A model generated the notes under the pieces. It was not told where the DNA came from. It did not search any database and saw nothing but the letters and a program-made list of their open reading frames with translations. From positions 6,412,556 to 6,476,555 of the forward strand of contig NC_049980.1 of assembly GCF_000003815.2 (NCBI RefSeq): a stretch of 64,000 nt of DNA, written 5' to 3'. Below, piece after piece: positions 10,737 to 64,000 of the stretch. The first letter of the stretch is position 1. Every line of letters starts with the position of its first letter. This DNA is from Branchiostoma floridae (taxonomy: Eukaryota > Chordata > Leptocardii > Amphioxiformes > Branchiostomatidae). The translations under genes were made by a program, and so were the position numbers.

Positions 10737-11503
10737 CTATCACAGTACATTGTTGTAAGCCTTTTTTTATTAGCCAATGGCAAAATATGGAAACATAAAA
10801 TTTCAATTACTATGTTTATTAGAAATAGGTTATTGGAGTTTCAATTTCAATTACTATGTATGTTTAGTAGAACATAGTATGTTGGAGTTTTTTTTCTTCC
10901 TAAGAGCTGCCACCTACATCGGCTACATACGGCGGTGGCGAGATCCTAGAAGCAGCCCTCCAGTCAGAAACTCCGAGGAAGGTGTCAGATAGACATCGAA
11001 TCGTAAGCAGATAAGAGGCTATACTGTTTGTGAAAAAGAAAACTCCAATGTCTTATGTAATTTCATTGTCTGCAAGCTCCTAATGCTACATTGAATGCCA
11101 TGGTGTATATGGTATCCTGAGCCTATGCGCAGCTGATTGTTTATAAAGAATATATCATGATATCCAGTTTCTATGTTTTCATCATTATAATGAGATGAAT
11201 ATGCTGCAGGCCTCACACATCAGCCTGGGCAGCCTGTCACTTCATCAAGTTATACCAATGATACCATCACTGTGATAGTACTGTTGTTACAAACCTTAAT
11301 TAAACACAACAATGAAGGAAGTTAAGCTTCTTTGTGAACTTTAACACAGAATGAAATATTCTACTCATGATGTTAAGGCTTTACAGAATAAGTCCCTCTT
11401 TTTCTAGCTTACAGACAGGCTACATGCATATTAGTATGGTCTGGCTATGATGTCTAAGTATGTATCACTATACGTCAACCATGTATGCTGTCAATTGATA
11501 AGA

Positions 11504-11944
11504 CGAGGGTGGGAGCCGGTGCAAAAAATGCAGGTACAGGTACAGTCCAGGTCCAGGAGATCAGGTCTGGACCTGATTGTCTGTGAATTTATTATACTCA
11601 AAACAATGGAAATGCTCCATTTCGCTAAAAGAAAGGTTCTGGTAGGTGCAGTATCCGACGTCCATTGGCGTATCAAAACCCTACATTCATGTTAACAACA
11701 CTAACTGCCTCTAATTTTGATCAAGTTTGGCATAGAAACTTGGCAGAAATGACTACCAACTCTCCTTTTTCGCTCTTGTTATATTTACTTGGACGTGTGA
11801 GCCCCAAACCACGTAAATGTCTGCCAGTATAATTTGTTCATTTTCGAATCGGTCGAACATTCGGTGCACTGATTTTTTTTCAGGTCCGATTTTCGAACCG
11901 GTCCAACATGAAAAACGCGCTTTTGTACCGCTACCCACCCCTAG
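11504..11944. mobile_element. Inverted-repeat element of the 'ggtccagg' family, copy 1
   Basis: The left end 'gagggtgggagccggtgc' and the right end 'gtaccgctacccacccctag' are imperfect inverted repeats. The flanks 'ataaga' match on both sides. Inside are 'caggtccagg' and 'ggacctg' arrays. Relatives lie at 22,223, 42,455 and 46,990. No protein is encoded. Confidence 0.6.
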
Positions 11945-12509
11945 ATAAGACCATTTGGCGCATTGTGCATGCAGCATTTATTCGTAATAACGCCAGTGGT
12001 GATTCTGGACAATGAATTAGTTGTAGGGGTCATATGCCTCTTTCTACTTTGTTTGACAATCAGAGCTTAAAGTATGTTACACATTAGCAAAGTGCATGCA
12101 TACAATGTATTTACCTTTCTGTCTGAGCTACTGATTTAGGCTCCATGTTTAGGTTTTTATTAGGACAATATGTAGCGCTGCATAACTATAGATGTTCAAG
12201 GACTTTGGGGAAAAAACTACTTGTGACAGGTGATGATTAGCAGTCAAATATTGCAATTCAGTTGTATACTTTTGAAATGAAAATGTGTGAATTGCACGTA
12301 CAAAAGACAATTTCCAATGTATTTTTCTATGCGCTAAAACACGATGTTCTTTACCTGCTTTCAAAATTACATTTTTGTTACCCTTGGGTTCGTATTTTGA
12401 AAACGTTGCAGGATGTACAACAATAGTTTTTTTTCTTTATGTATGAATTTGTAATGCTCAGAACAATACAGGATATCCAGCAGGTGATCCTGCAAGACTG
12501 TACATTTTG

Positions 12510-12515
12510 AATAAA
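12510..12515 (+). terminator. AATAAA, alternative poly(A) signal
   Basis: This is a canonical hexamer about 1.8 kb after the ROCO stop codon. It would imply a long 3' UTR containing the 11,504 element. Confidence 0.2.
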
Positions 12516-13039
12516 ACTTACTTCATATTGAGTTTTTGGTCATTCAGCAGTTTCAACCTCTATTGGAAATGATGGCCACTTGGCGGGTAGAAATTCGGGT
12601 GACCCCAGACTTGATAGTTGTGATTTGTCATTTTAAAGAGTTGACATACGCACAATAGGCAAGGGGACGACTTCCAAGGACACAGCTAAATGTCTGTTTC
12701 CAGAATACTTCCCAACGTTGACGTGGTGTTTCTCGTGTTACTAGGTTATACAACGATATGTTTTGGCATCCGTCTGTCTCGGAAGACAATGGAGGCAGAC
12801 AGGGTGGGTTTAAGGCGACCCGTCTGCCTGGCCTGCACTTTTTAAGGTGAAGGAGGGGTGTGCACTTCCTTCTCCACCACCCTCTCGTCCACTGGCGCAC
12901 TTAGTCCTACAGGGGCAATTGTTTGCAACGTGTAAGACGGCCCCAGCAGATGCAGGTTTGTTATTTGGAGTTTCCGTCTCCTAGGAGGACTTCCGACCAA
13001 GGATGTAAGGGGTTCCTCCTACCCCTGACTCGTGTGTCA

Positions 13040-13265
13040 TGGCGGGTGCGTCATGCCCGAACATGCCCCTATGGCCTGTCACCACAACAAGGCCTGTCAC
13101 TGCCACTAGCCAAAGCTATGTACTCATTTACACCTGAGATAGGTGAGGAAAGTCGTGTAAAGTGCCTTTCCCAAGGGCACAAGATCGGTGACACGGCAAG
13201 CGGATTTGAACCCGGGACCTCTCGGGCCTGAGACCAACGCGCTCCCGATCGTGCCACGCGGTCCC
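13040..13265 (-). repeat. tRNA-derived SINE (minus strand)
   Basis: Read on the minus strand, a B box GGTTCAAATCC follows an A-box-like start. After the head comes the tail phrase 'cccttgggaaaggcacttta', shared with the SINEs at 44,000, 52,490 and 54,063. Confidence 0.75.
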
Positions 13266-16200
13266 ACAGATGATATGTAAGAAAGTTTCATAAAACGTAC
13301 TTTATTCAACGATTAAAGAGTCTAGCTTTGTAATGAAGAAACCTGGGAGCAGGGAGTAACGTCATTTTGCTGAATCGTTGAAAAATACCAAAGTTGCTAA
13401 AGTATGAATAAATTTTCCTGTTATTTTGATATACTAAAGCCTACAACCGCCAGTTATGTTTTATATTATGGACCTTGTGGCCACCTTGCTTGAAGATCTG
13501 TTTACTGTACCATGTTGAAAAGAATGTTACAGAAGAGTTAAGTACCGCAGAACTGTTCAAAGATTTTTGTTATTGTAACATGGAAAATAAATTTTCTCAT
13601 GAAATTTAACAAAAGCCCACGTTCCTATTGGAAACTTTTATGAAGGAATACTAACGTTACCCTTACCTAAGACTGGCATTGTACAAACGTAGAAAATTCT
13701 ATTTAGAATAGACCAAAGATTTTAGAGGGAACATAATTATGTCTTATAGTTTTATAGAGCATGTGCTTTACAGAACCATCTTTATGTCATTGGCATTTGT
13801 ATTTAAAAAAAAATGTATTCCAACAGTCTCTCTTGGAGGAAAAACTGTTAAGTCTTAATTCATTTCCTTTTCAAAATGTATCGTCTAAAGCAATGAATGA
13901 GCTGTGAAACCACCTGATCCCCACATCTGTCAGTTGTCCAAAGAATTAAAGATAGATGAAAGATTTGTGATGCTGATCTTTACCACATCAAAGATGGATA
14001 CAATATGTTACATTTTTCGGGCACTCCTCTACAACGAACTGGTAATCTTTTACATCTTTCTATCCATGAAATATGACCACTTGCAGTTAAGGTGTTTATG
14101 AGTGACTATTTTGCAGGAGTAACAACATTACAAGCTACCCTAACGTAGAAAGAGAGAGGACCGAAAAGTACGCAGTACAGGGTAACATTTATGGGAGTGT
14201 ATGGATCAGTGAACAAGTTCTATGAGGTGCACAAGAAGAAGCCCAGCCAGTGTAACCAGTCTGGTATACTATGGGAATAAAGATCAAGCTTCTGCTTGTT
14301 CAGATGTTGCTGTGTTGTTGTCTTGCACTGTCTTCTCATTACTAAACATATTACAATTAACTAGAAGAAAGAGACAAATCCCAAGTAAAATGGAGAAGAA
14401 CATGTACAGATCAGTCGAAAATGTGTTCTTTAAAGTGAAAAGTAGTTAGAATTTTGTCCCTCAATAATGGAGGTTATAAATGAAATGCTAAAGGATTTTA
14501 CTTTAAAAACAAACAAATTAATTATGTTCTGAAACACTATTTGATGATTTGCGAAATACCATCTTCCATGGTATGGGGCAGCAAGGTCTTCGAGAAAAAT
14601 GTTTGAACAAACAAAAAAAATAATTTCCTATGTGTGACTGAAAGCCCTTTCCATGTCCTTGGTGCTGAACTGTTCGTCAGCACAACCTTGCAACAGTGCA
14701 CTGACATTCAGTTATTGTGTACAGTAGGAACAGTATGACATATCTGGCGTTATAGACAAAATTTTACAAAAGGGAAGGCCACGATTTCACACTTAGAGGG
14801 CACGAAGCAGAATTAAAGCGATAAAACACGGTATCACAACAAACAAGACGTTATTTCTGAATTCAATGATACAGTACGTGACACTGATGAAATCATTGAA
14901 ATCAATATACATAATAAGAGTAGCGTTTCTTTGACAAATAATTACCAGAACACTCTATTCATGCCTGTATTATGCGTAAGACCCGGTACCTCTGTTTAAT
15001 AACGTTACATTCCCTGATTGTCAAGAAAAGTGTTTTTTCTTCTTTCTTGAAGATGTGTATGTGACAGGAATGAACTACAATATAACTTACCCAGTAAGGC
15101 TACCCAGTAGAATACTGTGAGGCATTTGGGTATGCCGCCGGATAGCTCTGCGTAGAAGAGTGGTACAAGTTAGCAACGGTGGTCCTTGATAAAACGTGCC
15201 AACCGATTTGTGACCTAAACTCACTAGCTAGCAGTAAACGCTCATTATGATACTTAGAAGCTGAACAACGTCTTATGTGCACGCATTTACTATCTTTACA
15301 CCAACATCGGATTGTCCACATATAGCCGACAGGAAACCAAAAACAACAACAATGGGCGCTTTGCTATGACGTTACAACAGATAGAAGTTTACCCCATATT
15401 GTCAGATATTCGGTATAAACTTTATCTGCTTTCAAAGTCAGGTGAAAATCAATGCATGAGAATGAGCATGAGGCATCAGTAAAATTTACATGCTGTAGCC
15501 ATATAACTCAAATGACAACAATAGTTGTACAGTGCGATGGCGCGCTGATACAGAAGCTTCACCTTGCGGTCAGAATTATCATTACCACTATTCCAGCGAA
15601 AGGATATTGATTTGTTACCTGTGATTGGCCAATTTGATAATGTCTTATGCATTCTCTTTGGCAGAAGTGCTACCAACATTGACCAATGGCGGCGTATCAA
15701 TTTAACACCTACAGTAAAGTCAATCCAAATTTCCCGTCTGTCACAGCTTTGCTCAATCATATTGACGGATAGACTCCGCGTCAACCAATCGAAGTCAAGT
15801 TTTCTCTCCTACATCACTGAAAGGTCTGCATTTTGCTTTTTGGTCACTAGGGGTCGCTGTGAGACCGTGAGCAATCAACTAGCAACTTCTTTAAAAAAAA
15901 AAACATTGTAGGTGACGTTTTGTTGCTTTAACCGTACTGAAGACTGTTGTTGAAGTGGCACAGTTGTTGAATAGCGATTCACCTATTCTAATTTCTAGCT
16001 CAAATTTACTTCTCTGATAGTTTCTGTCAAGTTTCGAGCTAGAATTTGATCGATACCAGGGTTGCGCTCGGAGGAGGAGAAGGGCAACATCAAATCTTGC
16101 GACTCATGTTAGAGATAGCCGTGTTGACTTTAGCAGGATACAAGGATACCTTTATTTCCTGGCTCAACTTAGACAGGTTACGCTGGTAGAATGAGTCTGT

Positions 16201-17624
16201 TCTAAGATTTTAAAACCTGCTTAGACCACAGTAAGTACATTTCGTAGATGCTATCCTCTGCACACTACAAAAACAAGATAGCATAAAAAGATGCCATCAT
16301 ATTCAAACTTAGAGATCATAAACCGAAGATAACGCTAACAAGATTTCTTATTTTTCTCCACCCAAATCATGAAAAATGCCATCCAAAGTGTTTACGCGCT
16401 GTGTCCCCAATAAAGTTGCATTCCCTGTCCTTGGTGCTGAATACTATCAGTTGGGTTTAATACCGCTAAGAATAGTTACAAAACACACGACAGACCAAAA
16501 GTTACGGTACAGTATGTACGGGATCTTCGGTCTTTCGTGGTTGATATCAAGGAGGTTTCAATTTTAACCTCATAATCTTGCTATCGATAAATTGACCTTC
16601 CTGCATGCAACGAAGAGAATCCTGGCCTTCAATTGGTTGAAAAAGTGTGCTGTTGTTACTAGTACTGATCTGGCTGATGCGATTGGTCAGAAGAATATAT
16701 TGTGCAGAGCCATTGGTTATCTCGACTAATTAGGTTTAATTGTTGCGCACGGTCTTTGTCGGGTACTGCAGGTGGTCGGGCGAGATGACGTCAACGTTGT
16801 GGCGCGTGGAAAACGAAACATTCTCACACCTGACACCTGCATTGGAAACTTTATAGATCAACGCAAACATCTTGGACAAGAGAGTTTGGAGAAATCTTGT
16901 TTGGGAAATACTTTTCTCACACCCCGCTACATGTTGACGTACACCATTTTACAACCAGTAACGTTACTAATTAGTTCTCTTACAAGCTGTCACAAACAGA
17001 CTTCAGTATCTTTAGCGTGCGTTTGTTATGGAGATTCTCAACCGCAAAGGATATTCACACCTATCATATACAGATACCACACTCTATGTTAAAATTGTCA
17101 TGATGAATTTTGAAATTGAAGGATTATTCTCTCTTGTTTTTGATTAGACATTTCTGTTTTGTGAATTATTTCTGTTCAATCATTTAACGTTATAACGTTA
17201 TACTATTTATTTATACTATGTGTGATTATCAGTTCATTCATTTAATTGTACATTTCTCAGTTCCATTATATTAATGCTATACATTTTGCACTTTGTTTGA
17301 TGCTTTGTTTACCTGGACCGCTTTGGAAATTGTCAAAAATTGCAAATGGTGCCACCAAGGTGTCCTGAAAATGAAATAAATGAATAAATAGACCTAATAA
17401 ATAAACTCACTTCACAAATCAAAATGCAGCAATACTTAATGTTTTTCCAAACTTCCGCTACAAGAAATTCCACTAGACCCTCAGTCAATCTTCTACAAGT
17501 ATGTCTATTTGGAGCTGTGAACCCTATTTTAATAGTGGAACAGTCCCGCAAGCTCCTATTCCAACAGTGGACTAGTCCTACCTATTGCATGATGGGACAT
17601 ATCCTGTGCAGTGGGAAAATCAAA

Positions 17625-60222
<42,598 letters not shown>

Positions 60223-61350
60223 TCTTCCACCAAAGGATGCAATAGGACCAATGCCTTATGATTCCTCAGCACATGAAAGTCAGGTATTTTATAATTATCT
60301 ATAAGTGCTCTGTTGGCACATTGTGCAATGAGACACTGCCCAGGAAAAATACTTATTATATAATAAGTACATGTTTATCATGTGCTCTATCTTTTCGGGT
60401 GCCAATGAACTGTATATCTCGAGCAATATTGCTACATGAAACTAAGTTATATATCAGTATAAAATGTGTGCATCTATGATGATATGGTTTGTTGGGAAAA
60501 AGAGAGAAGTGGAAATTCATACATTTGAAATTATCAGAACTGATTTCATAATTATTAAGAAATGTAAGCATAAGCAGTACGCCAGGATATTGAATTATAA
60601 AGAATTGTGCACAATTTTTTCGGCAGCAATTTATATCAGCACCTCATCAGGGTAAAGATGATTTTGGATTGTTTGTATTTTTTTCTTTGTACAATAGTTT
60701 TGTGACACTTTTAGTTTGTTGTACTGTGTGTACAACTATGTTTTCTTGGTCACAATGAATCAATCATATGAATGAGAGGTTTAAGAAATAGTATTTGATT
60801 TAGTAGCAAATTTGTGTTACGTGAAATACAAAAAAAAATGTAAGTTATGCACTTGTACTGTCTTGTAACACTAACACCACTGTTGTCTTTTAACAACAGT
60901 TACTTGTAACTACATTAATTCCAAGGTCCGAATCCGGTATTTCAATTTCCATGTGGTTACCCAAGTTATCAGCTGGTCCGGAACACCTGCATTGAACGTT
61001 ACTACAGATACCACCATAAAGGCTACTGTACTGTAATGTACAGTAACTGTAAGAGTAACTACAGAGAACACTTCCAAATCATGTAAGAATGTAAAACACC
61101 ATTTTTTATTGTCACTGACCACAATACTGACTGGGGTACAAATATTAACTGTACACTATGTGTAATAGTGTAATGGTCCATACAAGAGTAACAAACATGT
61201 TAAAAATTGAAGAACGCTTAAATTGCTAGATGGTTACAAAATGTAGGTGATTTCACACTTTTGTATTTAAGGACAAAAGTGTCCAGATACAATGTATTAT
61301 ACATGTTAGTAAACATGGATGATAAACAATAAAGCCATAATTTTTTTTCA
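60223..61350 (+). other. CDK7: Probable CDK7 3' UTR
   Basis: This AT-rich non-coding sequence follows the stop codon and runs up to the first canonical poly(A) signal. Its extent is inferred. Confidence 0.5.
61328..61333 (+). terminator. CDK7: Candidate CDK7 poly(A) signal
   Basis: AATAAA lies about 1.1 kb after the stop codon and is followed by T-rich sequence. Confidence 0.5.
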
Positions 61351-61827
61351 TGTCCAAACCTCGTGTCAGTCTAGATCTTTAGAATCCGAATTGGCTTTTC
61401 TTACTCACATACAGTAAGCTATGTTGACAGAAGTAAATTATGATTTTTCTTGGCACTTAGTACATGTAAATGTAGAAATGGGTGATATTCAGTCCTGGTT
61501 CTTGCGCTGTATAGGGGTGACACCACAATTACAATTTTCCCCTGGCCAGTAATACAATCATGTCATCTAATAAGAGAGAGTTGAGGAAACAAGATTATGC
61601 AATTATCTCAAGAATCAAAAGTTCAAGCCATACAAACTTACCCTTAAATGATAGCCTACTATGTCCAGTCTCAGCAATTTCAATTTGCAAGAATTTCTAT
61701 ACGGCTAGTCTTTCGATAGACCCCCCTAATCAGAGCCCTTGAATCGGTCTGTTCGGCTCACTTAAAACAGCTATCTGGCGATGATACCACTATTTCAGGG
61801 GGGTGCGAAAACCCCCTCACACTTGTA

Positions 61828-62165
61828 GGCCCTGTTCACATTTGGGTTTACCAGCTCGAATCAACTTGAACTATATGTAGATCTATTCAGTTAGAATAAC
61901 TATGAATTCGGTTGTGCCCACACATTGAAACCCCACTCTTGCAAACCGAATTGAGTGTTCACACCTACATGTACATGTACATGTATAGGACACTGCTGGT
62001 CAATTCAAATCAATTCCCCATAATCCATACCTGAGATGTTAGTTGTATCAATACGATTCAATCCCGAAATGGGTGGTTCTCTCTCCGGAAAGTCAATTTG
62101 ACTTGATTCTAATTGGTCCTTTAAAGAAATTGATTCGCATAGACTTTGCCAAGTGTGAACAGGCC
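61828..62165. mobile_element. Inverted-repeat element with 'ggccctgttcaca' ends
   Basis: The left end 'ggccctgttcacatttgg' and right end 'ccaagtgtgaacaggcc' are inverted repeats. The inside is rich in 'attcaa' and 'ttgaat'-like motifs. The terminus type resembles Harbinger MITEs (inference). Confidence 0.7.
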
Positions 62166-62840
62166 TACAACCTTACTTACTCCATGTGAAAAAATAAAAC
62201 CAGCTAAAGAATGGGAAGAATTCAATTTTATGATATTTCAATAAAATTAACACTGTGCAAACATTATAAAGGAACTGGGATCATTCTATTTTTCGGTAAA
62301 ACCACTGATTGTCTGAAACCTGTTGGATTTGTTTTCTATTTTTGTCACTTTTACTTATTATAAAGCAGAAAAAAAATTCTTGTAACGCATTGTCATCCTG
62401 AATGTACTCTAATTTTATCTTGGCTAGTTCACAGATGGCATTATTGTTATAACTTCCTTGTACTTACCACACTAACCTCTGACTGCTGATACATGTATTA
62501 TTTTTAATATGCTGTGGTTGATAAAAAACAAAAGAAAGTAAACAAAAAGTAGTGACAAACTTGTAACCCATGGAAAACAATAAATACACAAACAAACAAA
62601 CAAATAACATAAGTTAAAATAAAATATCTTACATTGACATGTTAATGTAACTGAATCTGATTTTGTGGCACAAGAGTGAAGTCCGAAAACCTGTTGCTGA
62701 TTTTAGCAATCCAATGTGTATATTTTATTGTACCCAATACATTTCATGGTGTGAAGCTTCTTAAATTATCAGTCAGTACCCTTACATTCCTTTGTACAAT
62801 CACAAACGACAGAATGCAGAACATACAATCGAATACTTAA

Positions 62841-63909
62841 AGCCCCGGTCACAAAGCGCGTACGATTCCTTGCGATGGACTATTCCGCATATCGTACGAT
62901 GAGCGCAGTACATCGCAACAAAATCGTAAGCATCGCAAGCCATCGCAACGCATCGGATGGTGTTCAAAATTTTTCCAGCGTCGCACGATTTTTCACTTGT
63001 GTCTCTTCTGTATAGCCGTCTGACCGCTTTTGTGCTTCTTTAACCAACAAACATGTGGACGTAGCTGTTAAATACCTTCCTATAATATCTTTAACTGTAA
63101 AAATAAATTAAAAAAGACCATGACAACAATATTGCAAGCAAAGGTTCAAATCAAGCGTGAGTACTGGTATGGTTATCTCGGCCTGCTTGCCGGCTCTACG
63201 TGTCAGGCTCTTTCGAAGATCGTATCATGATATGCTATCAACAAAAAGATGCCATCATACAAAAATCAAATGATAAGCATTATATCATATATATTTCCGA
63301 CTCATAGAGCCTGCCTTTATGTTCGAGTTGTCCCCATGGTTATTACGATTATGGTAAACTGACCCAAGAGTGCCAAGACCGACGAGAGCTGAGATTTGAT
63401 CTAATTATAAACTCACGTGCATGAAGCGATCAAACTATTGTCTGCATCACCTGTGCGTGACGCGCTGTTCTCTGGTTGCGACTGTGGCAGTTGCGACTGA
63501 TATATTTCCCCTTTTCGTCAATATCGACAATATCAGGTAAAACTGAAACCATCACAACATACTAAAAAATCATAAATCTATAACCTCATCAGTAGACAAA
63601 AATTGCCGTAATGAACTCTGCTATGGGGGCAAATAAAACCTTACGACGATAGCGAAATTTTGAACATGTTCAAAATCCATTTCAGCTCTATTTTTCGCCA
63701 TACGACGCTCCCCGATTTACTATGATTCACTGCGATTGACACAGGCACGCTCTTATGACCTCATCGTACGATCCACTACGCGCTTTGTGACCACGGCTTT
63801 ATATACTTAAACCATTGCTTCCGATTTTCTTCCGACTTACGTCGCACTGCGATTATCCTGCGCATCGGAAGGAATCGCAAGGAATCGTACGCGCTTTGTG
63901 ACCGGGGCT
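62841..63909. mobile_element. Harbinger-like non-autonomous element, 1.07 kb, 36-bp perfect ends
   Basis: The left end 'agccccggtcacaaagcgcg' plus 'tacgattccttgcgat', and its exact reverse complement at the right, give 36 perfect bases. TAA flanks both sides, fitting the 3-bp TWA target of PIF/Harbinger. 'catcgca' and 'gcgat' motifs cluster near both ends. No transposase frame is present. A second, internal right-end copy occurs near 63,770-63,790. Confidence 0.85.
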
Positions 63910-64000
63910 TAAGTTACAAACATGACACAGAACCTTAATACACATCCATACAAAACATAGTATTCTTACTTAACTTTTCTTACTACCTTAAACACATTAA

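Larger units (their letters stand above)
10737..17624. other. Intergenic region between the ROCO gene and CDK7
   Basis: About 6.9 kb without a supported gene. It contains the inverted-repeat element at 11,504 and the SINE at 13,040. Two CCAAT/ATTGG-rich patches lie near 15,620-15,790 and 16,630-16,720. Open frames here are short and lack family motifs or coding bias. Confidence 0.6.

Noticed and set aside
10905-11014. Extra last exon of the ROCO gene
   Set aside because: It fits in phase, but using it cuts the CARD in the middle. Read-through completes the CARD, so I keep the shorter gene model and mention this as a possible isoform.
15564-15911. 115-codon + strand frame in the intergenic region
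   Set aside because: It has no recognisable domain, ends in a poly-A tract, and sits in a CCAAT-rich stretch. The evidence is too weak for a gene.

Overview
This is intron-rich animal nuclear DNA with four assembly gaps, AT-rich introns, abundant short inverted-repeat elements, tRNA- and 5S-derived SINEs, and minisatellites. The ankyrin-Roc-COR-CARD protein, the MECA-like receptor and the CDK7 sequence together suggest an invertebrate deuterostome, most likely amphioxus (Branchiostoma). That assignment is an inference from gene style, not a database match.

Region 1 (about 1-10,735, + strand) holds most of an innate-immunity-type ROCO gene. There are six tandem 99-bp exons, each encoding one 33-residue ankyrin repeat. 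Eight further exons encode a Roc GTPase (P-loop, DxxGQ and SHAD motifs), a COR domain and a C-terminal CARD. All exon phases fit, giving 878 residues from the first visible exon. The 5' end lies upstream of the window.

Region 2 (about 10,736-17,624) is intergenic. It holds a tRNA-derived SINE and one inverted-repeat element, and no gene I can support.

Region 3 (17,625-60,222, + strand) is a complete CDK7 gene: 12 coding exons, 343 residues, spread over 42.6 kb. CDK7 is the CDK-activating kinase of TFIIH. Intron 2 is a GC-AG intron. Exon 10 runs straight into a 41-bp minisatellite made from its own 3' end and splice donor. Intron 11 (20.4 kb) separates the last eight codons from the rest. A GPCR gene that is intronless in its coding region (36,376-37,605, - strand) is nested antisense in intron 10. 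Intron 9 holds a possible minus-strand coding exon (24,800-25,190).

Region 4 (60,223-64,000) holds the CDK7 3' UTR and two Harbinger-like inverted-repeat elements. One of these is 1.07 kb with perfect 36-bp termini.

The most unusual pattern is a group of non-autonomous elements of about 320-360 bp with CAGGG termini and 5-bp target duplications. Each carries several copies of a short subterminal motif. The motif differs between families while the backbone, or at least an adjoining AAAATT-like spacer, stays the same. Pogo-like elements here show a similar motif swap.
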